10,585 bases of DNA, from positions 1 to 10,585 of the forward strand of contig JAQTVR010000027.1 of NCBI GenBank assembly GCA_028706995.1, written 5' to 3'. Source of the DNA: Dehalococcoidales bacterium. GTDB taxonomy: Bacteria; Chloroflexota; Dehalococcoidia; Dehalococcoidales; UBA5627. The notes under the pieces are model-generated. The model worked only from the letters and a program-made list of their open reading frames with translations. It did no database searches and was not told where the DNA came from. Positions within the stretch are counted from its first letter, which is position 1. Each line of letters opens with the position of its first letter. Shown here in pieces: positions 6,477 through 10,585 of this stretch. The translations under genes and the position numbers were made by a program.

Positions 6477-7280
6477 TTAACGGAAACTATTAATGCGATC
6501 ACGCAATTCTGTCGCAGCGTTGCGGGCGGCTGTAGCAAAATCCTCTCCGCGGGAAGCATAAATGACCTGTCTTGAAGAGTTTATGATTATATTTCTGCCG
6601 AAAGTATCGATACCGTTGCGTACTGCCTGCTCCAGATCTCCGCCCTGGGCACCGACGCCGGGGATTAAGAGTAGCATATCCGGATGAATATCGCGGATAA
6701 GTTTTAGCTCTTCCGGATAGGTGGCTCCCACCACCAAACCAATATTTCCGTATTTATTCCACTGGCTGGCTTTATCGGCGACTATTTCGAACAGGGGTAG
6801 ATTGGTTCCGTTCGTTGTGCAAATTAAAGACTGGAAGTCTCCGGAACCGGCGTTGGATGTACGGCAAAGTACGAAAATGCCTTTATTGCGGTATTCTATA
6901 AACGGAGCGATAGAGTCGAATCCAAGATAAGGGCTGACGGTAACCGCATCGAAATTGAAATTATCGAATATGGCTCTGGCATATGCCCTGACGGTGTTAC
7001 CGATATCGCCTCGCTTGGCATCGCCTATCACCGGTATATCTTTAGGGATGTAATCTACCGTCTCTTTCAGTGCGGTAAACCCCTGTGCTCCACATGCTTC
7101 ATAAAAAGCGAAGTTAGGTTTGTAGGCGCATACTACATCCGCCGTGGCATCTATTATTGCCCGGTTGAAATCCAGGATGCTCTCGGCGTCGGGAAAAAGC
7201 TCAGGGTACGGGTCCAGTCCGACACACAGCAGGCTGTTATTCTTTGAAGCGGCGCTATTTAATTTTTCTGTAAAGTTCAT
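6477..7280 (-). CDS. pyrF: orotidine 5'-phosphate decarboxylase (subfamily 2)
   Basis: Converts orotidine 5'-monophosphate to UMP, the last step of pyrimidine nucleotide synthesis, in the cytoplasm. The 267-residue TIM barrel has SLLCVGLDPYPE (16-27), KPNFAFYEACG (54-64), the catalytic DAKRGDIGNT (87-96; Asp87, Lys89, Asp92), SPYLGFDS (116-123), the phosphate-binding LLIPGVGAQGGD (204-215) and a C-terminal SSRQVIYAS. The length and the DAKRGDIGNT form fit the longer subfamily-2 enzymes rather than the shorter E. coli type. The start at 7280 has GGAG six bases upstream; an in-frame ATG 17 codons earlier (7331) has no SD and runs into the promoter region. It is followed 10 nt later by the DUF951 gene. 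Confidence 0.95.
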   Translation of the reverse strand: MNFTEKLNSAASKNNSLLCVGLDPYPELFPDAESILDFNRAIIDATADVVCAYKPNFAFYEACGAQGFTALKETVDYIPKDIPVIGDAKRGDIGNTVRAYARAIFDNFNFDAVTVSPYLGFDSIAPFIEYRNKGIFVLCRTSNAGSGDFQSLICTTNGTNLPLFEIVADKASQWNKYGNIGLVVGATYPEELKLIRDIHPDMLLLIPGVGAQGGDLEQAVRNGIDTFGRNIIINSSRQVIYASRGEDFATAARNAATELRDRINSFR

Positions 7281-7302
7281 GCCATTCTCCTGTAACGACT
7301 TG

Positions 7303-7331
7303 ATATTATCAGCGTTATAGAAGGGCGTCAA
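7303..7331 (-). promoter_or_regulatory. probable sigma-70-type promoter of pyrF
   Basis: The - strand has TTGACG (7326-7331), a 5/6 match to the -35 consensus. TAATAT follows at 17 bases, and overlapping it GATAAT at 15 bases, a 5/6 match to -10. The arrangement places transcription start about 15-20 bases before the pyrF ATG at 7280, leaving room for its SD. Confidence 0.45.
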
Positions 7332-7359
7332 GTACTATATATCAATTTTATATAATGCA

Positions 7360-7389
7360 TTGATTTATTTTAAACTTTTGGCATATTAT
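7360..7389 (+). promoter_or_regulatory. possible promoter for the 30-codon ORF and folC
   Basis: TTGATT (7360-7365) and TATTAT (7384-7389, 5/6 match) are 18 bases apart in AT-rich DNA, ending 12 bases before the SD of the small ORF. A second TATAAT at 7351-7356 lacks a -35. These signals diverge from the pyrF promoter, so the region looks like a divergent promoter pair. Confidence 0.35.
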
Positions 7390-7401
7390 TAAGGTGACTA
7401 C

Positions 7402-7407
7402 AGGAGG
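7402..7407 (+). promoter_or_regulatory. perfect Shine-Dalgarno of the 30-codon ORF
   Basis: AGGAGG sits six bases before the ATG at 7414. It is the strongest ribosome binding site on the + strand in this part of the window, and is the main evidence that the short ORF is translated. Confidence 0.6.
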
Positions 7408-7413
7408 ATTATT

Positions 7414-7506
7414 ATGAAAATAAAAACAATTATTCCAAATTATATAGGGGAACCTGTCATGGGAGATATCGAGGTTCCCGGTGCTTCGGCTATAGGAAAG
7501 AAATAA
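7414..7506 (+). CDS. 30-residue small protein or leader peptide upstream of folC
   Basis: An ATG with a perfect AGGAGG at ideal spacing opens a 30-codon frame, ending in TAA at 7504-7506. It begins MKIKTIIPNYIGEPVMGDIE and ends VPGASAIGKK. It has no membrane segment, no Cys and no run of one amino acid of the kind seen in classical attenuator peptides. I do not recognise it. It lies 54 nt before folC on the same strand, with a hairpin-prone segment between. It may be a genuine microprotein, the remnant of a longer protein, or a translated leader that tunes folC. The evidence for translation is the SD and position only. Confidence 0.5.
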   Translation: MKIKTIIPNYIGEPVMGDIEVPGASAIGKK

Positions 7507-7548
7507 TGAGTAAGAGCCTGTGGCTAAAGTCTTTATGGCTCATTCTTA
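7505..7548 (+). promoter_or_regulatory. overlapping inverted repeats just before the folC ribosome binding site
   Basis: Several competing pairings exist: AATGAG (7505-7510) with CTCATT (7539-7544), GAGCC (7514-7518) with GGCTC (7537-7541), AGCC (7515-7518) with GGCT (7521-7524) and TAAAG (7525-7529) with CTTTA (7531-7535). The folC SD AAGGAG (7550-7555) follows immediately. No U-run follows, so it is not an ordinary terminator. A role in coupling small-ORF translation to folC is an inference. Confidence 0.3.
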
Positions 7549-7560
7549 AAAGGAGATGTA

Positions 7561-8919
7561 ATGCCGGATTCCCGCTATCAGCGAAACGTAGCATATGTTT
7601 ACAGCTTTACGGATTATGAGACCACACATAAGCTAGGTGATCCCGTGAACTTCGACCTGCGGCGCATGGAAGAGCTTATGCATTTGCTTGGAAACCCTCA
7701 TCTTAAAGCAAAATCCATCCATATCGCCGGCACCAAGGGCAAGGGGAGCGTTGCCGCAATGATTGCCTCGGTGATGAACGCCTTCGGATATAAAACCGGG
7801 TTATACACCTCGCCCCACTTGATAGACATAAAAGAACGCTTCCAAATAGATGGCAAAATGATAACCGAAGCTGAGTTTGTATCCATAGTCGATGAGTTGA
7901 AACCGGCAGTGAGCGAGGTAAATCGAAAAGCGACCTATGGCAGGTTGACCACTTTCGAGGTAATGACGGCGCTATGTTTTATATTCTTCGCCAGGCAAAA
8001 GGTCGATTTCCAGGTGATAGAGGTGGGGTTGGGGGGCAGGCTGGATGCTACTAACGTCATTAACCCCGAGGTCTGCGTAATTACACCGATTAATCTCGAT
8101 CATACAGACGTACTCGGGGATACAATTGCCAGGATTGCCTCCGAAAAAGCGGGTATTATCAAGGAGGGTGTAACGGTTGTATCCTCTCCCCAGGTAGATG
8201 AGGCATTAGAGGTGATAGAAAAAATATGTCTTGAGCGTAATGCCCGTCTAATCAAGGTCGGGGTAGACGTTAGATGGCAGGATATGGGAGTAAATTCTGA
8301 AAAGGTTCAGCTTGAAGTCAAAGGCAGGTTATCCGAATATAAATTATCGATTCCGCTATTGGGCTGCTGCCAGATGGAAAATGCAGCAACTGCAGCCGCC
8401 GCCCTTGAAGTGCTGGTGGAAAAAAAATATTCCATATCTGCAGCAAGCATAATCGAAGGGATGGGGAAGGTCAACTGGCCCGGGCGTTTCCAGGTGTTAC
8501 GAAAGGATCCGCTTATAATAGTCGATGGAGCACACAACGCGCTTTCTGCCCGCGAGTTAAAGAAATCGTTTTTGTATTACTACAAAGATTACTTTGATAT
8601 GATTTTCTGTAAAAATCCTTCGGTTAAGTCTGTCCTGATTTTCGGAGCGTCCTCGGATAAGGATATTGTGAGTATAATAGATGAGTTAGCGCCGCTTTTT
8701 AATGAAATAATTGTCACCCGTTCGAAACACCCCCGCTCTAAGGAGGTTTCCCTGCTGGTATCTGAGTTTAAAAATAGCGGAATCGAAGTCCGGACTTCGG
8801 AGAGTGTGGCAAAAGCATTAGAGCTTGCCATATCGCAAGCTCTAAATACAGATTTAATTTGTATCACCGGCTCTCTGTTTGTAGTCGGCGATGCAATTGA
8901 TTATTTAGCTGTTAATTAA
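7561..8919 (+). CDS. folC: bifunctional folylpolyglutamate synthase / dihydrofolate synthase
   Basis: Adds glutamate to dihydropteroate and to reduced folates, using ATP, in the cytoplasm. The 452-residue Mur-ligase-family protein opens with the FolC-type NFDLRRMEELMHLLGNPH (30-47). The P-loop HIAGTKGKGSVAAM (54-67), YTSPHL (82-87), IEVGLGGRLDATNV (153-166), INLDHTDVLG (177-186), SEKAGIIKEG (194-203), WPGRFQV (316-322) and VDGAHN (331-336) follow in the expected order. The usual ITGSLFVVGDA (435-445) closes it. The length is normal. The start ATG has AAGGAG (7550-7555) five bases upstream. The stop at 8917-8919 overlaps by 4 nt the stop of the convergent lipoprotein gene. Two perfect inverted repeats lie in its last 136 bases. 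Confidence 0.95.
   Translation: MPDSRYQRNVAYVYSFTDYETTHKLGDPVNFDLRRMEELMHLLGNPHLKAKSIHIAGTKGKGSVAAMIASVMNAFGYKTGLYTSPHLIDIKERFQIDGKMITEAEFVSIVDELKPAVSEVNRKATYGRLTTFEVMTALCFIFFARQKVDFQVIEVGLGGRLDATNVINPEVCVITPINLDHTDVLGDTIARIASEKAGIIKEGVTVVSSPQVDEALEVIEKICLERNARLIKVGVDVRWQDMGVNSEKVQLEVKGRLSEYKLSIPLLGCCQMENAATAAAALEVLVEKKYSISAASIIEGMGKVNWPGRFQVLRKDPLIIVDGAHNALSARELKKSFLYYYKDYFDMIFCKNPSVKSVLIFGASSDKDIVSIIDELAPLFNEIIVTRSKHPRSKEVSLLVSEFKNSGIEVRTSESVAKALELAISQALNTDLICITGSLFVVGDAIDYLAVN
8784..8799. repeat. perfect 16-bp palindrome inside the 3' end of folC
   Basis: CGAAGTCCGGACTTCG is identical to its reverse complement. It is in the coding frame for the residues around EVRTSE. Such a site can bind a dimeric protein or form a short stem; no function is shown. 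Confidence 0.6.
8818..8845 (-). terminator. perfect 11-bp inverted repeat in folC, possible terminator for the opposing lipoprotein transcript
   Basis: TTAGAGCTTGC (8818-8828) and GCAAGCTCTAA (8835-8845) are exact inverted copies around a 6-nt loop. Read on the - strand, the stem lies about 70 bases beyond the lipoprotein stop and is followed by TGCTTTT, a short T-rich tail. It could stop lipoprotein transcription inside folC. The T-run is weaker than in a textbook terminator, so the functional label is tentative; the repeat itself is certain. Confidence 0.4.
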
Positions 8920-9731
8920 CGCCAAATTGCTTTAGGCGGGTTTATCTCGTAGGTATTAATATTTGCGGCGCTTATCGATGTGATCTCAAAAGCCTGAGAT
9001 GGTGAGAATTCGACAGTTCGCAACCTTACATACATTTGTGCCCAATCAACGGATTCATCCGAGGTGTTCCACCGGATGCCGATTTCCCACTCATCGGAGA
9101 AGAAAAGGTAGTATTTAATTACTCTAGTATTCGGATAGACACTGGTTCCCGACCATAAAGTATCTATTTTTATATTTAAATTGGGATAATTGCTTTCCAA
9201 CCACACGATGAATATATTGCGAATCTTGACAGCTTCGATAGTAATTTCTTCCAACGATGAAGGGGTTTCCCGTATATTAAGAGTTGCAGTCTCTGTATCT
9301 ATTACACCGTTCCAGTCGCCTTTAATAATTACTGTTATTGTGCTCCCGACGGTTTCTTCATCAGGAACAACCACGACCTCGGCTACACTGCCTTCGGCTA
9401 TGGCTGCAGGGCCAATGGTAACATTGGCATTTTCAGCGGTAGCAGAGATATTAACCAGCCTGGAATCGATAGTCAGACTGCTTTCGGTGGTTTCTGTTTT
9501 TACGTCCTGAGTGCCGTAATTGACTGTTACCAAGAAGATATAACTTTGCCCAACGATAGTATCATCCATATGCAATGGCGTTACCTGTATCGAAAAGGGA
9601 ATATTTACCTCTTGGGTAGTAGTTGTCCCTTCTGTACCGTTACAGCCGGTAAGCAATAATGTCATTATCATTATACTTGTTGCAATAAATAACAGAAACC
9701 TCTTGAATATTATTTCAATAATCTTCATCAT
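8916..9731 (-). CDS. lipoprotein of unknown function, beta-rich
   Basis: A 271-residue secreted lipoprotein. A basic, hydrophobic signal peptide (residues 1-29) ends in the lipobox LLTGC, with Cys30 as the lipidated residue. A Thr-rich linker follows (EGTTTTQEV). Residues about 44-150 alternate polar and hydrophobic positions, as in an immunoglobulin-like beta sandwich. The segment from about 155 begins with a helix (EEITIEAVKIRNIFIVWLES) and continues as an alpha/beta part rich in Trp and Tyr. I do not recognise a family. The ATG at 9731 is preceded by AAGG seven bases upstream; a second ATG follows directly. It lies 28 nt after the SWIM-finger gene on the same strand, so the two are probably co-transcribed. 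Its stop overlaps the folC stop. Confidence 0.85.
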   Translation of the reverse strand: MMKIIEIIFKRFLLFIATSIMIMTLLLTGCNGTEGTTTTQEVNIPFSIQVTPLHMDDTIVGQSYIFLVTVNYGTQDVKTETTESSLTIDSRLVNISATAENANVTIGPAAIAEGSVAEVVVVPDEETVGSTITVIIKGDWNGVIDTETATLNIRETPSSLEEITIEAVKIRNIFIVWLESNYPNLNIKIDTLWSGTSVYPNTRVIKYYLFFSDEWEIGIRWNTSDESVDWAQMYVRLRTVEFSPSQAFEITSISAANINTYEINPPKAIWR

Positions 9732-9759
9732 ATTAATACCTTATTCAGATATACTTATA

Positions 9760-10032
9760 TTATTGATTTACAGCGCCTGTGTCAAATTGTGCGCTTAGAG
9801 CTTCCCCGGGCAACATGTTTCCCAGCACTTTCTCTAAAGTCATGGTATGGCTGCACAGATCCCAGTGAGAAAAGAAATCGCAGCTACAATGCCATCCATC
9901 CGCCCCATATCCGGTAACGTGGGTATCGTTTTCACCACGAAAATTTACTGATAGTTCGGTAAAGGTTATTCGGTCAAGTTCCCGGGCATATCTTTTTGCT
10001 TTTTCGATTTTTCCGATTAAACTGGATTGCAT
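9760..10032 (-). CDS. stand-alone SWIM zinc-finger protein
   Basis: A 90-residue protein with the SWIM pattern CxCx(n)CxH: WHCSCDFF...LCSHTMTLEKVLG, with ligands Cys49, Cys51, Cys60 and His62. SWIM fingers bind zinc and take part in DNA binding or protein contacts; they usually sit in larger helicases, transposases or kinases. Here the finger is nearly the whole protein. It follows a short helical N-terminus (IGKIEKAKRYARELD) and a strand segment that resembles the region leading into SWIM fingers elsewhere. The SD aaaggagggg precedes the ATG at 10032 and is among the best in the window. It starts just downstream of a strong terminator, so it should have its own promoter, but none is obvious. 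Its role is unknown. Confidence 0.85.
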   Translation of the reverse strand: MQSSLIGKIEKAKRYARELDRITFTELSVNFRGENDTHVTGYGADGWHCSCDFFSHWDLCSHTMTLEKVLGNMLPGEALSAQFDTGAVNQ

Positions 10033-10064
10033 ATTCCCCTCCTTTAACCTGAATAAATTTTCAA

Positions 10065-10099
10065 ATAAAAAAGCACTAAGCTGAACTGAGCTAGTGCTT
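10065..10099 (-). terminator. rho-independent terminator after the zinc-ribbon gene
   Basis: On the - strand AAGCACTAGCT, loop CAGTTC, then AGCTTAGTGCTT form an 11-bp stem with one bulged base, followed directly by TTTTTTATTT. This is a textbook intrinsic terminator. It ends transcription coming from the methyltransferase and zinc-ribbon genes and separates them from the SWIM/lipoprotein pair. Confidence 0.85.
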
Positions 10100-10291
10100 A
10101 AATCTAGTTAAGTCACCGAAGTCTAAAGTATAAAAAATTAGTAGTACCATACCATCTATTTCTCCCAAAGCCTCTATATTTATTCTACACTTTTTCGGGA
10201 GGTAAGTCCATATATATTTTCGATTCAATTGTAATAAATTTTGATAGTAAATATCTTCGTCCTTATGGCACTCGTTCTGTTTCTGATGCAA
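10091..10291 (-). pseudogene. probable out-of-frame continuation of the zinc-ribbon gene
   Basis: An open frame of 66 codons that begins only with a TTG (10291), without a good SD, and overlaps the 44-aa zinc-ribbon ORF by 29 nt in another frame. Its sequence (DEDIYYQNLLQLNRKYIWTY and onward to its end DLTRFKH) looks like the C-terminal part of a small protein. The stop TAG lies inside the terminator hairpin, which places the true 3' end of the transcription unit here. The simplest reading is that it and the zinc ribbon were one protein of about 100 residues, split by a one-base frameshift (mutation or sequence error). It could also be a separate small gene, or non-coding. Confidence 0.4.
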
Positions 10292-10397
10292 GATCTTCTA
10301 TTTTATAAACCCCACAAATCGGGCATTTTATTGTATATATAAAGTCGTCCTGATGGGGGATTTCTTTTACTTCTTGACTACATATAGGGCATTTCAT
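10263..10397 (-). CDS. 44-residue zinc-ribbon protein, probably the N-terminal part of a frameshifted gene
   Basis: A - strand ATG at 10397 with GGAG eight bases upstream (10406-10409 on the + strand) opens a frame of 44 codons ending in TAA at 10263-10265. The sequence begins MKCPICSQEVKEIPHQDD and continues with KCPICGVYKIEDLASE. The two CPIC knuckles (Cys3, Cys6, Cys25, Cys28) form a typical zinc ribbon. It follows the methyltransferase stop by 27 nt on the same strand. Proteins with this double-knuckle start usually have a helical C-terminal part. Here that part appears to lie in another frame, so the 44-residue product may be truncated. The function is unknown. Confidence 0.6.
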   Translation of the reverse strand: MKCPICSQEVKEIPHQDDFIYTIKCPICGVYKIEDLASETERVP

Positions 10398-10424
10398 ATT
10401 TCAATCTCCATTTAAAAGTATCCT

Positions 10425-10585
10425 CTACCCCATCCCCAAATACATGCAAATCGCCCCACAGGCAGACACATTCAAGGACTCAGCCTTATCTTTTATGGGT
10501 ATCTTCAGCCTGAAATCGGCGAGTTTAAGCAAATCCTGCGAAAGCCCCGCCGCCTCATTCCCCAGCGCCAGTATCAGCTTATCCG
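10425..10585 (-). CDS. SpoU/TrmH-family RNA 2'-O-methyltransferase, C-terminal part
   Basis: The last 52 residues of a protein whose N-terminus is outside the window. LILALGNEAAGLSQDLLKLAD matches SPOUT motif 2 (GNExxGLS), and IPIKDKAESLNVSACGAICMY matches motif 3 (IPmxGxxESLNVSxA), where S-adenosylmethionine is held in the knotted fold. Such enzymes methylate the 2'-hydroxyl of a ribose in 23S rRNA or tRNA. The target cannot be named from this fragment. The Cys in VSACGAICMY takes the place of the more usual Val/Ala residues. The stop TAG at 10425-10427 is 27 nt before the zinc-ribbon ORF. Confidence 0.9.
   Translation of the reverse strand, partial: DKLILALGNEAAGLSQDLLKLADFRLKIPIKDKAESLNVSACGAICMYLGMG

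Noticed and set aside
7506..7619. 37-codon frame starting at the ATG that overlaps the small-ORF stop (TAATG)
   Set aside because: It runs through the folC SD and start in another frame and gives no recognisable sequence; stop-start overlap alone is weak support.
9411..9428. 7-bp perfect inverted repeat with a 4-nt loop (GCCAATG gtaa CATTGGC)
   Set aside because: Internal to the lipoprotein gene, no T-run, and stems of this size are expected by chance in a window of this length.
9190..9510. 106-codon + strand frame
   Set aside because: Antisense to the lipoprotein gene, low complexity rich in Ser/Val/Thr, no SD.

Overview
The window reads as chromosome from an anaerobic bacterium of moderate GC. 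Ferredoxin-type MinD ATPases next to NifX-family proteins, a DUF951 protein, a subfamily-2 pyrF, a lone SWIM-finger protein and the overall gene style suggest a Chloroflexota relative of class Dehalococcoidia. That placement is an inference from gene content and remembered family resemblance, not from any search. No rRNA, tRNA, CRISPR array, insertion sequence or phage gene was seen.

Region 1 (1-4857, all + strand) is a metal/iron-sulfur cluster module. In order it holds: the C-terminal end of a NifX-family protein cut by the window edge, a 65-aa Cys-rich zinc-ribbon protein with a DUF5320-like N-terminus, two MinD/Mrp-type P-loop ATPases each with an inserted 2x[4Fe-4S] ferredoxin domain (overlapping by 29 nt), a second NifX-family protein with a His/Cys tail, an eight-helix TauE/SafE permease, a short NifU/IscU-type Fe-S scaffold, and a metallo-beta-lactamase-fold hydrolase. 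The core resembles the orange-protein (ORP) operons of sulfate reducers, where MinD-type ATPases accompany a NifX-family protein that binds a Mo-Cu-S cluster. A plausible reading is ATP-driven assembly or transfer of a metal-sulfur cofactor, with the permease moving a sulfur compound or other small anion. The cofactor and client are unknown.

Region 2 (4938-7280, all - strand) holds a small-conductance mechanosensitive channel ending in a zinc ribbon and driven by its own extended -10 promoter, then pyrF (orotidine 5'-phosphate decarboxylase) followed closely by a DUF951 gene.

Region 3 (7281-8919) has an AT-rich divergent intergenic region with promoter-like sequences both ways, a 30-codon ORF with a perfect Shine-Dalgarno, a hairpin-prone segment directly before the folC ribosome binding site, and folC itself (folylpolyglutamate/dihydrofolate synthase). 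The 3' end of folC carries two strong perfect inverted repeats. It converges on, and overlaps by 4 nt, a lipoprotein gene on the other strand.

Region 4 (8916-10585, all - strand) holds, in transcription order, the C-terminal end of a SpoU/TrmH-family RNA methyltransferase cut by the window edge, a 44-aa zinc-ribbon ORF with an overlapping +1-frame continuation that looks like one frameshifted gene, a classic intrinsic terminator, a stand-alone SWIM zinc-finger protein, and a 271-aa lipoprotein with no recognised function. No stretch longer than about 140 bases lacks a gene.
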